NCBI GenBank assembly: GCA_964020055.1
Contig: OZ026533.1
Location: 1 to 64,000, forward strand
DNA: 64,000 nt
Direction: 5' to 3'
DNA from: G964020055 sp964020055
Lineage (GTDB): Bacteria; Pseudomonadota; Alphaproteobacteria; WRAU01; Hepatincolaceae
A model generated the notes under the pieces. The model was given only the letters and a program-made list of their open reading frames with translations, was not told the origin of the DNA and ran no database searches. Shown one piece after another: positions 35,188 to 44,782 of the stretch. The translations under genes and the position numbers were made by a program. Numbering within the stretch: the stretch's first letter is position 1; each line of letters begins with the position of its first letter.

Positions 35188-36552
35188 ATGAAAAGTATAA
35201 AAATAATAAATTTTGAGTTGAAAAAAAATAATTTTAATATAGGCTATGCTATCAAGATACCATCGGATAAATCAATTTCCCATAGATGTGTTATTTTTGC
35301 ATCATTAACTAAAGGGGAAAGTTATTTATATAACTTATTAAAGTCTGAAGATATTAAAAATACTATTAAAGCTTTTCAAGTTTTAGGAGTAAAATTTGAC
35401 ACTACAAATAATGTCACCAAGATAACTTCACCAGGTTATTTATCATTTAATGAATGGCAAAATGATGATATATTAAATATTGATTTAGGTAATTCAGGAA
35501 CATCGTGTAGGTTGTTAATGGGAGTTTTCTCCGGAATAGTGAGAAATTTTATTTTTTATGGAGACAAATCATTATCTAAAAGACCAATGAAAAGAGTTAC
35601 AACTCCATTGAAACTAATGGGAGCTAAAATAAAATCTAACTCTAAACATATTTTTGAAGAACTATATTTACCTATATCAATTGAAGGTTGTAAAGATTTA
35701 CAATCAATTGATTACACTTTAGAAATTCCTTCTGCACAAGTAAAATCTGCAATATTATTAGCAAGTTTATGGACAGAAGGGGAAACAACTATCAAAGAAA
35801 TAGTAAAAACAAGAGACCACACAGAAAATATTATGAGTTTTTTAGGATTACCTATTGAAAGTAGGGGTAACACAATAATAAGTAATGCTAAAATAAATCA
35901 AATTAGGCCTTTTGAATATCGAATTCCAAAAGATTTTTCTTCTGCTGCATTTTTTATAGTATTTACATTGTTAGCAAAACTTAATAAAGTAATATTCAAA
36001 GATATAAATATTAATCCATTAAGGACAGGACTAATTGATGTTTTGAAATTAATGGGAGCTAACATTGACTTTGATAATTTATATTCATATGGAGGTGAAA
36101 AGGTTGCTGATATAATTATCTATAAATCAGAACTTCATGGTATAAATGTACCTACAAAATTTGTATCTAGCATGATAGATGAATTTCCAGTATTATTCAT
36201 ATTATCATGTTTGATTGAAGGTTCTACAACCTTTAGTAATTTACAAGAATTAAAGTATAAAGAAAGTAATAGATTAGATAATATGTTAGAAAATCTTTCA
36301 AAAATAGGTGTTCTATTTACAAAGAAGCAAGATGGTTGTACTATTCATGGTGGTATAAAAAAATCTTCAAATAAAAAAAACATTTTTATAAATAGCCAAA
36401 AAGATCATAGGGTAGCTATGAGTTTTGTGATAATGTCTGCTTTTTGTAAAGATTATAATTTTGTTATAGACGATATAAATTGTATATCAACTTCATATCC
36501 GGAATTTATCACTAATTGTAAAGAAATTGGATTAGATTTTGAACTTTTATAA
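35188..36552 (+). CDS. aroA: 3-phosphoshikimate 1-carboxyvinyltransferase
   Basis: The ATG at 35188 gives 454 residues; a GTG at 35155 would add eleven. Key EPSP synthase motifs: IPSDKSISHRCVIFAS (phosphate/S3P site), LGNSGTSCRLLMG, SLSKRPMKR, PSAQVKSAILLA, DFSSAAFF, IDEFPVLF (catalytic Asp/Glu), KYKESNRLD, and DHRVAMSF. It joins shikimate-3-P with PEP for chorismate. Its presence implies that chorismate-derived compounds (including the ubiquinone ring) are probably made here, though other shikimate genes are not seen in the window. It overlaps no other gene; cmk begins 23 bases later. Confidence 0.95.
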   Translation: MKSIKIINFELKKNNFNIGYAIKIPSDKSISHRCVIFASLTKGESYLYNLLKSEDIKNTIKAFQVLGVKFDTTNNVTKITSPGYLSFNEWQNDDILNIDLGNSGTSCRLLMGVFSGIVRNFIFYGDKSLSKRPMKRVTTPLKLMGAKIKSNSKHIFEELYLPISIEGCKDLQSIDYTLEIPSAQVKSAILLASLWTEGETTIKEIVKTRDHTENIMSFLGLPIESRGNTIISNAKINQIRPFEYRIPKDFSSAAFFIVFTLLAKLNKVIFKDININPLRTGLIDVLKLMGANIDFDNLYSYGGEKVADIIIYKSELHGINVPTKFVSSMIDEFPVLFILSCLIEGSTTFSNLQELKYKESNRLDNMLENLSKIGVLFTKKQDGCTIHGGIKKSSNKKNIFINSQKDHRVAMSFVIMSAFCKDYNFVIDDINCISTSYPEFITNCKEIGLDFELL

Positions 36553-36575
36553 AACATTTACTTATGAGTAGATAA

Positions 36576-37220
36576 ATGATTATTGCAGTTGATGGTGAAA
36601 GTGCTTCAGGTAAAGGTACTGTTTCCAAAATAATATCTCAAAAACTATCATTAAAATATTTAGATACGGGGCTTTTATATAGAGGTTTAGCATACTTAGT
36701 AAATGATTATAAAGATACAATGGATGATAGTACAGTTTTGAAACTAGCATCTATATTAAATGTAGAAAATCTTCCCAAAAGTCTTTTAAAAACAGATGAA
36801 ATAGCGCAACTTGCTTCAACTTTAGCTCAGAATTCACAAGTAAGAACAGCTTTAAAAAATTATCAAACAAATTTTATAATCAAACATCAGAAACAAGGTG
36901 TTATTTTAGATGGTAGAGATATTGGAACTGTAATTTGTCCATATGCAGATTTAAAATTTTATATTTGTGCATCTTTAGAAGTAAGAGCTAAAAGAAGATA
37001 TGTTGAATTATCAAAATCAAATCCAAAAATTACTTTAGAAGAAATTAAAAAATCTTTATTTAATAGAGATTTTCAAGACAAAAACAGAACAGTTGGTGCA
37101 TTAAAAAAATCCAATGATGCTATTTGTATAGATACATCAAATTTAACAATAATCCAAGTTGTAGATAAAATGTTATATTACATTTCTAAAATTTCAAATA
37201 CTTCAAATGAAAACAACTAG
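36576..37220 (+). CDS. cmk: Cytidylate kinase
   Basis: A 214-residue kinase: VDGESASGKGTVSK P-loop (about 4-17), YLDTGLLYRGLAY, VILDGRDIGTVICP, ASLEVRAKRRY and RDFQDKNR. It phosphorylates CMP and dCMP. aroA-cmk-rpsA is the common alphaproteobacterial order. Confidence 0.96.
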   Translation: MIIAVDGESASGKGTVSKIISQKLSLKYLDTGLLYRGLAYLVNDYKDTMDDSTVLKLASILNVENLPKSLLKTDEIAQLASTLAQNSQVRTALKNYQTNFIIKHQKQGVILDGRDIGTVICPYADLKFYICASLEVRAKRRYVELSKSNPKITLEEIKKSLFNRDFQDKNRTVGALKKSNDAICIDTSNLTIIQVVDKMLYYISKISNTSNENN

Positions 37221-37331
37221 TTTAAATATTGTTAATATTATAACTTTATTTATTACAAAATACTGTACTTTTATTTATTTTTAATATATACAATGTATAA
37301 GAGTAGTCAAAATTTTATATAAAATCATAAA

Positions 37332-37359
37332 TTGTATTTGAATAAATATAACTTATAAT
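37332..37359 (+). promoter_or_regulatory. Probable promoter of rpsA
   Basis: TTGTAT (37332-37337), 16-base spacer, TATAAT (37354-37359), a perfect -10 with an acceptable -35. The rpsA ATG at 37409 is about 50 bases downstream, with a CGAAAGG ribosome site between. Confidence 0.6.
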
Positions 37360-37408
37360 TATATGTAATATTTTTGTGTGCTTTAAATAATCGAAAGGTA
37401 CAATAAAA

Positions 37409-39100
37409 ATGCAACAAAATAACTTAACTAATGAACTAGCTAACGAAAGCTTTGAAGAATTATTCAAGCAAACTACCTCATCTGCACCATTTGAAGAAAA
37501 TGTAGTAAAAGGTGTAGTTGTAGGAGTTGATAAATCATACATCATTGTTGATGTAGGTTTAAAATCGGAAGGTAAAATTCCAATTTCTGAATTTGCAGAT
37601 AAAGAAGGTAACAAACCAACATTAAATATAGGTGATGAAGTAGAAGTTTTCATAGAAAGATATGAAGATTTATCAGGAGTTGTTTGTTTAAGCCGTGAAA
37701 AAGCAAAAAGAGAAGAAATTTGGAAAGAATTAGAAGAGTGTTGTAAAAATGCTGTTCCTGTAACTGGGTATGTAGTTAAAAAAGTAAAAGGTGGTTTTGC
37801 TGTTATGATAGATAACACACAAGCCTTCCTACCTGGTTCTCAATTAGACAATCGTCCAATGAAAAACGTTAATTCTTTAATTAATACTAATCAAACTTTG
37901 CTAATTCTTAAAATGGATAAAAAAAGATATAACATAGTTGTATCTAGAAAAGCGGTATTAGAAAATTCTGACGTACAAGAACAGGAATTGAATATTGAAG
38001 AAGGACAAATTGTAGAAGGTACAGTAAAAAATATTACAGGTTACGGTGCATTTATAGATTTAGGAAATGTAGATGGATTACTTCATTTAACAGATATGTC
38101 TTGGAGTAGAGTAAGTCATCCTGCTGAAATATTACAACTTCACCAAACTATTAAGTTAAAAGTTATAAAAATTCATCCAGAAAGCAAACGTTTATCTTTA
38201 GGTTTAAAACAGCTAGAACAAGATCCTTGGAAGCAAATAGAAGACAACTATCATGTTGATCAAGTGTGTGATGTTGTTGTTACAAATATCGTAGAATATG
38301 GTGCTTTCTGTCAAATAATCAAAGGTGTAGAAGGATTAGTTCATGTAAGTGAAGTTAGTTGGTTGAAAAAAGATATTATCCCAAGTAATTACTTCAATTT
38401 GGGTGAAACTATAAGAGTAAAAATTATACAAATAGATGTAAAAAAACGTCGTGTTAATTTATCTATTAAACAGTGTCTTGAAAGCCCTTGGGTTGGATAT
38501 TCAGAAAAACACCCTGAAGGATCTGTTATAAATGTAGAAATTACTGATATAAATGATCACGGTTTAGTTGTTAAAATTGAAAAAGATCTTGAAGGTTTCA
38601 TCAAATTATTTGATTTAGCTTGGGATGCAAAATCTAAAGATAAAATCAAAGAATATTCAATTGGTGATAAAATAGACTGTAAAATCTTGAAGTACGATCT
38701 AGAAAAAGATAAAATTGTTTTGAGTGTTAAACATCTTATGGACGATCCGTTTAATGCTTTAGAAGGTATGAAAAGAGGAACTATAGTAAGTACTGAAATA
38801 GTTGAAATTACAGAAGATGGTTTAGTTGTAAAACTAGATAACAAAGATATTTCTGCTTTCATTTCTAAAGAAGAAGTAGCTCTTGAAAGAGAAGATCAAG
38901 ATCTACAAGCTTTCTCAGTTGGAGAAAAAGTAGAAGCTATGGTTACATCTGTATATGGTTCTAATAGAAATATAAATTTATCAATTAAGGCTTTAGAGTT
39001 ATCAGAGCAGAAAAAATTATTAAGTTCTGCAAACGTAACAAGTACATCTTCATTTGCAGATGTTCTTACAGAAGCTATGCACAAAGGAAGTAAAAAATAA
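37409..39100 (+). CDS. rpsA: 30S ribosomal protein S1
   Basis: A 563-residue protein with six consecutive S1 domains, from about 30 to 520. Examples of the repeat: GVVVGVDKSYIIVDVGLKSEG, GTVKNITGYGAFIDLG (third), VVVTNIVEYGAFCQI, VEITDINDHGLVVKI and VEITEDGLVVKL. The length matches full six-domain S1, which binds mRNA at initiation. Its own promoter and a very strong terminator flank it. Confidence 0.97.
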   Translation: MQQNNLTNELANESFEELFKQTTSSAPFEENVVKGVVVGVDKSYIIVDVGLKSEGKIPISEFADKEGNKPTLNIGDEVEVFIERYEDLSGVVCLSREKAKREEIWKELEECCKNAVPVTGYVVKKVKGGFAVMIDNTQAFLPGSQLDNRPMKNVNSLINTNQTLLILKMDKKRYNIVVSRKAVLENSDVQEQELNIEEGQIVEGTVKNITGYGAFIDLGNVDGLLHLTDMSWSRVSHPAEILQLHQTIKLKVIKIHPESKRLSLGLKQLEQDPWKQIEDNYHVDQVCDVVVTNIVEYGAFCQIIKGVEGLVHVSEVSWLKKDIIPSNYFNLGETIRVKIIQIDVKKRRVNLSIKQCLESPWVGYSEKHPEGSVINVEITDINDHGLVVKIEKDLEGFIKLFDLAWDAKSKDKIKEYSIGDKIDCKILKYDLEKDKIVLSVKHLMDDPFNALEGMKRGTIVSTEIVEITEDGLVVKLDNKDISAFISKEEVALEREDQDLQAFSVGEKVEAMVTSVYGSNRNINLSIKALELSEQKKLLSSANVTSTSSFADVLTEAMHKGSKK

Positions 39101-39121
39101 AAATATTTTTATTTTTTATAT

Positions 39122-39156
39122 CAAAAAGCACAAGATTTATGATCTTGTGCTTTTTG
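39122..39156 (+). terminator. Strong Rho-independent terminator of rpsA
   Basis: A 15-bp perfect stem CAAAAAGCACAAGAT (39122-39136) with its complement at 39142-39156, five-base loop, with a T-run in the 3' arm. It lies 22 bases after the rpsA stop and before accD. Confidence 0.88.
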
Positions 39157-39210
39157 TAGCATATATAATTGTTATCTTATATAGATAAATTCTTAATTTG
39201 GAGGTGTTAT

Positions 39211-40062
39211 ATGAATTGGATTACTAATTTAATTCAAAAAAAACCAAGCAATATAGCAAACATAAAAGACATACCTAGTAATCTTTGGATCAAATGTCCA
39301 TCTTGTAGCACGTTATTATTCAAAAAAGATTTAGAAAAAAATTTACATGTATGTAATCATTGTGAATATCATTTCTTTTTACCGGTAGAAAAAAGATTAG
39401 AACTTTTATTTGGTCCTAATTATTGTAAGATTGATTTGCCATCTGGTTTAGAAGATCCACTAAAATTTAAAGATATAGAAAAATATTCTTCTAGATTGAA
39501 ACGTTACAGAGAAAGTACTTCTCATAATGATGCAATAATAGCAGGTTATGGTAAAATTGGTTTAGTTTCATCTGTAGTTGCTGTAATGAATTTTGAATTT
39601 ATGGCAGGTTCTATGGGGACAGCGGTTGGAGAAGGTTTTGTTGCTGCTTTAGATTATGCAATAACTAAAAAAGTACCTTTCATTGTATGTAGTTGTTCTG
39701 GGGGGGCGCGTATGCAAGAAGGAATGTTGTCTTTAATGCAAATGGCTAAAACTACAGTTGCTGTTGAAAAATTGAAAGAAGCCGGTTTGCCTTATATTGT
39801 ACTTCTTACTCATCCTACAACTGGAGGGGTTACAGCCTCTTTTGCTATGTTAGGAGATATTCATATTACAGAACCTCATGCTACTATAGCTTTTGCAGGT
39901 GCAAGAGTTATAGAACAAACTATAAGAAAAAAACTACCAGAAGGCTTTCAAACTGCAGAATTTCTTTTAGAACATGGTATGGTAGATTTAGTTTGTGAAA
40001 GATCTGCACTTAAAGAAAAATTAGCTTCTATTTTAGAAGTTTTAATTAAAAAAGAAATTTAA
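39211..40062 (+). CDS. accD: Acetyl-CoA carboxylase carboxyltransferase subunit beta
   Basis: The ATG at 39211 has a GGAGG site and is preferred to an upstream in-frame start at 39169. The 283-residue protein has an N-terminal zinc ribbon (CPSC...CNHC) and the carboxyltransferase core: FMAGSMGTAVGEGFV, FIVCSCSGGARMQEGMLSLM, THPTTGGVTASFAMLGDI and GPRVI-like FAGARVIEQTIR. With AccA (not in the window) it moves CO2 from biotin to acetyl-CoA. folC follows at 11 bases. Confidence 0.96.
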   Translation: MNWITNLIQKKPSNIANIKDIPSNLWIKCPSCSTLLFKKDLEKNLHVCNHCEYHFFLPVEKRLELLFGPNYCKIDLPSGLEDPLKFKDIEKYSSRLKRYRESTSHNDAIIAGYGKIGLVSSVVAVMNFEFMAGSMGTAVGEGFVAALDYAITKKVPFIVCSCSGGARMQEGMLSLMQMAKTTVAVEKLKEAGLPYIVLLTHPTTGGVTASFAMLGDIHITEPHATIAFAGARVIEQTIRKKLPEGFQTAEFLLEHGMVDLVCERSALKEKLASILEVLIKKEI

Positions 40063-40073
40063 TATTATTTTTT

Positions 40074-41318
40074 ATGATAAATTCTGGTATTTCTCCTTAT
40101 AATTTATCTAGTTTTATGAGCTTATTAGGTAATTTACAAAATAAAATTCCTAATATAGTTCATATAGCCGGTACAAATGGTAAAGGTTCGACAACAACTT
40201 TACTTAGGGTTTTATTAGAAACTCATGGTTATAGCGTTAATACCTTTACCTCACCACATATGATTAGCTATAATGAGAGATTTAGAATATTTGGTAAAAT
40301 TATATCAAATAATTTACTCAATGATTTACAACAACAATTATCTAAAATTCCAGAGTTTGCGAAGCTTTCTATGTTTGAAGCAGCAACAGCAATTTTTTTT
40401 CTTGCATCTTCACAATTTAAGGCTGATTTCACAATTATTGAAACAGGTTTAGGAGGTAGGTTAGATGCAACAAATATTATAAATAATAATAAACTTGTAG
40501 TTTTAACTACAATTGGACTTGATCATCAAAGATTTTTAGGCAATAGTCTAAATGATATAGCTTTTGAAAAGGCTAGTATCATAAATGATAAAAGTATAGT
40601 TATATCTGGTTATCAAAAAGAAAATGTTTTAAATGTTTTTAAAAATATGTCTAATTTACATAAAGTAAGTTTTTTCCATGGAGGGAAAGATTATATTGTC
40701 AATATAGATGAAGGTAAAAATCATTGTAGGTTTGATGACTTTTGCTATGATCTTAATAAAATATCTTTATTAGGTGAACACCAACTTTTTAATGCATCTT
40801 TAGCTATATATTCGGCAAGTAAACTTATTAAGCTTGATAAAAAGAAAGTTAATAAAGCTTTATTTAAGGCAAAATGGCCTGGTAGATTACAAAAGATTGA
40901 TAACTTATATGGTAGTAGTTTAGTATGTCCATTATATTTAGATGGAGCACATAATGATATTGCTTTTTTAGTTCTTAAAGATTTTATATCTAAAACCATT
41001 AAAAATAAGTCTAAAATATATATGGGTTTGGGTATGTTAAAAAATAAAGATTTGATTGAATTTTTAAACACATTTGATAGTCTTAAAGAAAATTTAATTT
41101 TGTATCCATGTAATATTCAAAACCATGAAAGTTTTTCTAAAGAGGAAATTTATGATTTAGCTAAAAAGCATAAATTTACTAGTTATGTATTGAGTGATAT
41201 ACAAGAAATATTATCTGACATAAGTAAAAATGCTCATAATGATGATTTGGCTATTATAACAGGATCATTATATTTAATAGGGTCTATTTTAAAAGATAAT
41301 AATTATAAAATTGATTAA
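40074..41318 (+). CDS. folC: Bifunctional folylpolyglutamate/dihydrofolate synthase
   Basis: A 414-residue Mur-ligase-family enzyme: VHIAGTNGKGSTTTLLR (P-loop), FTSPHMISYNERF (omega loop), IIETGLGGRLDATNI and LDGAHNDIAF. It adds glutamate to (dihydro)folate. accD-folC is a typical alphaproteobacterial pair. Convergent with addA, with only five bases between stops. Confidence 0.95.
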   Translation: MINSGISPYNLSSFMSLLGNLQNKIPNIVHIAGTNGKGSTTTLLRVLLETHGYSVNTFTSPHMISYNERFRIFGKIISNNLLNDLQQQLSKIPEFAKLSMFEAATAIFFLASSQFKADFTIIETGLGGRLDATNIINNNKLVVLTTIGLDHQRFLGNSLNDIAFEKASIINDKSIVISGYQKENVLNVFKNMSNLHKVSFFHGGKDYIVNIDEGKNHCRFDDFCYDLNKISLLGEHQLFNASLAIYSASKLIKLDKKKVNKALFKAKWPGRLQKIDNLYGSSLVCPLYLDGAHNDIAFLVLKDFISKTIKNKSKIYMGLGMLKNKDLIEFLNTFDSLKENLILYPCNIQNHESFSKEEIYDLAKKHKFTSYVLSDIQEILSDISKNAHNDDLAIITGSLYLIGSILKDNNYKID

Positions 41319-41323
41319 TCTTT

Positions 41324-44300
41324 TCAAAGTATTTTTTGTAATTTACAATCGATAGTATAAAGCAAATAACTATCTATTTTATAGTTTGGATATATTTGTT
41401 CAATAATTGTTTTGTATATATTTATCTGAGTTATATAATTTGAATTAGGTTTTTCTTTAAATTTTGAAAACTTATAATCCACGATAGTTATTAATTTTTT
41501 AGCCGAATTTATTATAATTTTATCTATTCTACCAGAAACTTTAATTTTTTGTTTCTCATCATTTTCATCTAATAATTTAGAATCAATTATTCCAGATAAA
41601 GAAACCTCGTTAAGAGATTCTTTATCAAATAAGAATTGTGTTTGTGGGTTATTTATTATTTTTATGATCATAGACTTTATTATTTCTAAATCTTTTTTTT
41701 CTAAATTATAATTTTTAGCGTGTGTTTCTAATAACTGTTCTAATACATATAAATATGTATTCAGATTATTAGGACTATAACTAATTAATGTTAAATGCTC
41801 TAATATTTTATGAATTAATAAACCTTTATGGATATTTATATCTTTCGGATTAGATAATTTATCTAAAGGTGAAAAATAGTTTTTATTATCAAAGTTTAAT
41901 CTACTTGGATACAAGGTACTATTAATATCCTGTACATTCTCATATTTTGAGAATAACCAAGAGGGTAACGTTTGCTCATCGATATCTTGTTGTTTTATAT
42001 TATTTTCCTCACTTTTTGATGCTTGGTGATTTATATAAAAATATTTACTAGAGTTTTTGATAGTAATAGGTAGTTTTTTATTAATACTAGTATATTTCTC
42101 GTCTATGTTACTAAATACATGGTACCAAGGGTTAGCTTTCTCAATTGCAAATTTTTTGGAAATATTACATATATACAAATGATGGCTTGCCCTTGTTATA
42201 GCTACATAAAGTAACCTGTATTTTTCTTCCAATAGTAAAAGTTGTTCCTTTTCATTTAGGTTAGATATTTCATTTATCTTTTCTATATTTGGAAGTTTTT
42301 TGTATATCATTAACTGATTTTCAATTAATAATTTACTTGTTAATATTTTTTCATCTAAGTTATTTATGATAAATACAACTTTATTTTGTAGCCCTTTGTA
42401 ACCATGTATAGTACTAAAAGTTATAGCATTTTCTTGAGTTGAAATATCTCGCTTTATATCAGGATTTTCTTCTGTTATATAAAATATAAAATTTTGTAAA
42501 GACTCAAATTGCTGACTTTTGAAATTTAATGTTAAGTCCAAAAAGTCATTAAGAATATCTATACAATCATTTCCTAACCTTGAAATGAATTTTTGTAAAT
42601 TTTTCTCTAAGTATAAAATATTAAAGTAAAGTTCGTATACTGTTTTTTCTTTAGATAGTTTTATCCAATTGGTTAATGTTTTATGAATATGATTATATTT
42701 TTTGATATTGTTTAAATTTTCAAAAATTGTATTACTATTTTCGGTTAAAGAAAGAATATCAGTATCTGTTAAATTGAATAGCGGGCTTTTCAACACACAA
42801 GCTAAAGACATATTATCTGAATGTTGTAAAATAAATTGTCCTAAAGCTATTAAATCTAAAATAGCTATGTTGCTTCTTAAAAGTAATTTATCTACACCTA
42901 ATACAGGAATATTATTATCTTTTAAATCTTTAGTTAAAATAGGAAGAATGAAGTTATTATTTCTTTTTGTATATAGTATTACTATATCAGCATAATTGAT
43001 ATTTTTTGTAGCTACAAGTTCTTGTATTTTTTTTACAATACAATAACTTGCTTTAAAAAAGCGCGTATAATTTGCTGAAACTGTAGTATTTTCTATGATT
43101 GAGTCTTCAATTACCGGCCAAATTTCTGTAGAAGAAGAAAAGTCTTTAAATGGAATGTGTTCTAAATCTTCAAATTGATATAGTTTATTATGTTTAAACA
43201 TCATATTTGTAATTAAATTTATCGCTTTTATAACACCAGCTGCAGAACGAAAAGAAGTTTTCATATTTACTTCTTCCCAAGCATTGTTAGAATTTAAAAC
43301 TAATTCTTTAAATGTTTGACGTTTATTAATAAATTCAGAAGCATTTGCTCCTTGAAAGTTGTATATAGATTGTTTTAAATCTCCAACTACAAATAAGGTT
43401 CTTTTTAACTTAGATATATTTTTTTTATCATCAAATGCACTTTCTCCAGAAAAAAATTCTTTTATAAAGAAATTAATAATTTCCCATTGCTTAGGACTTG
43501 TATCTTGTGCTTCATCGACTAATATATGATTGATTTCAGAATCTAATTTAAACATAATCCAAGGCATAATATTTATAGAATTGTTTAAAAAAATGCTAGT
43601 TTTATAGATTTGATCGTTATAATCTAAATACCCTTTTTCTAATTTAAATTTTTCATAATTATTATATGCATCAGCAGCTAATTCCATGAACATTAAGTTA
43701 TGTTCCATGAATAGATATTTATTTATATTATTGTAAGCGTCAAATAATTTTTCTACTTCTTTGGTGAATAACTCAGCTATATGATTACCTATTTTGTTAA
43801 TAGTATCTTTAGTAAATATTTTTTTTATATGTCTAACGCCGCTCTTTTCAGTTGTGAATTTAAAATATAAAACACGTAAAAAATTCACACATTTTTCAGG
43901 AACATTGTCATTTGTATGAATATATTCGGCAATATCTGTTAAACATTCTTCTAATTTATTCTTTTTTATATGGTTACCACTGAAATTTAAATTATTAGAG
44001 TTAAGAAAAACAAGGACATTAGAAAATAATTTCAAATCAAAAATATTTTTAAAGAAGAAAGAAGCAAGGTTAGCCGATGTATCTATTGAATTTATATTTA
44101 ATATTTTGCAAAGATGGTTTTTATAATCGGATATTCCTTTATTGATATTATGAAGATTTATGATATCAATTAATGGGAGAGTGTTATTTAACATTTCAAA
44201 TATTTTTTCGTATAAAGTATCTTGAGTATATTCTTGAAAAGTTAAATAATTTTGTGATTTATTTTTTGTTAAAATTTCTTTTTTAATATATTTTTTCAGG

Positions 44301-44782
44301 CTATGTTCTATTGCTATTTTTTTTAATTTATCAGAAATTTCACCTTCTATATTTTCGAAATTAATAGGTACATTGCTTTCATTAGGAAAACGAGAAAGTA
44401 TAGTTTGGCAAAAGGAATGAATAGTTTGTATTTTTATATTTTGAGGATTATTAATAGCATATATAAATATTTTTTTCGCAATATCTATTTGTTCTTCTGA
44501 TGGTTCTTTTTCTAATAAATTATAAAGTTCTTGCTTTAAATCTACATCATTTAAAATAGCAAATTTAGAAAAAGTTTTTAATAACCTATCTTTCATTTCT
44601 TTTGCTGCATTATCTGTATATGTTATACAAATAATTTCAGAAAGTTTAGTGTTATATAAAAGTAGCTTTATGATTCTATCTATTAGAATTTTAGTTTTAC
44701 CAGTACCTGCTGATGCAGAAACCCAAACAGAAGTAAATGGATTACTAGCTTTTTTTTGAGGAATATTGGGATTATTGTTCAT
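41324..44782 (-). CDS. addA: Helicase-nuclease AddA
   Basis: A UvrD-type helicase of about 1150 residues. The ATG at 44782 has a good GAGG site and overlaps the end of addB by eleven bases; an in-frame start at 44812 is possible. Motifs: VSASAGTGKTKILIDRI (Walker A), NHILVDEAQDTSPKQWEIIN (Walker B), VVGDLKQSIYNFQGAN, ITFSTIHGYKGLQ (motif V) and RLLYVAITRA (motif VI). The C-terminal nuclease has IDKIIINSAKK through TIVDYKFSK. With AddB it resects double-strand breaks to load RecA. Confidence 0.93.
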   Translation of the reverse strand: MNNNPNIPQKKASNPFTSVWVSASAGTGKTKILIDRIIKLLLYNTKLSEIICITYTDNAAKEMKDRLLKTFSKFAILNDVDLKQELYNLLEKEPSEEQIDIAKKIFIYAINNPQNIKIQTIHSFCQTILSRFPNESNVPINFENIEGEISDKLKKIAIEHSLKKYIKKEILTKNKSQNYLTFQEYTQDTLYEKIFEMLNNTLPLIDIINLHNINKGISDYKNHLCKILNINSIDTSANLASFFFKNIFDLKLFSNVLVFLNSNNLNFSGNHIKKNKLEECLTDIAEYIHTNDNVPEKCVNFLRVLYFKFTTEKSGVRHIKKIFTKDTINKIGNHIAELFTKEVEKLFDAYNNINKYLFMEHNLMFMELAADAYNNYEKFKLEKGYLDYNDQIYKTSIFLNNSINIMPWIMFKLDSEINHILVDEAQDTSPKQWEIINFFIKEFFSGESAFDDKKNISKLKRTLFVVGDLKQSIYNFQGANASEFINKRQTFKELVLNSNNAWEEVNMKTSFRSAAGVIKAINLITNMMFKHNKLYQFEDLEHIPFKDFSSSTEIWPVIEDSIIENTTVSANYTRFFKASYCIVKKIQELVATKNINYADIVILYTKRNNNFILPILTKDLKDNNIPVLGVDKLLLRSNIAILDLIALGQFILQHSDNMSLACVLKSPLFNLTDTDILSLTENSNTIFENLNNIKKYNHIHKTLTNWIKLSKEKTVYELYFNILYLEKNLQKFISRLGNDCIDILNDFLDLTLNFKSQQFESLQNFIFYITEENPDIKRDISTQENAITFSTIHGYKGLQNKVVFIINNLDEKILTSKLLIENQLMIYKKLPNIEKINEISNLNEKEQLLLLEEKYRLLYVAITRASHHLYICNISKKFAIEKANPWYHVFSNIDEKYTSINKKLPITIKNSSKYFYINHQASKSEENNIKQQDIDEQTLPSWLFSKYENVQDINSTLYPSRLNFDNKNYFSPLDKLSNPKDINIHKGLLIHKILEHLTLISYSPNNLNTYLYVLEQLLETHAKNYNLEKKDLEIIKSMIIKIINNPQTQFLFDKESLNEVSLSGIIDSKLLDENDEKQKIKVSGRIDKIIINSAKKLITIVDYKFSKFKEKPNSNYITQINIYKTIIEQIYPNYKIDSYLLYTIDCKLQKIL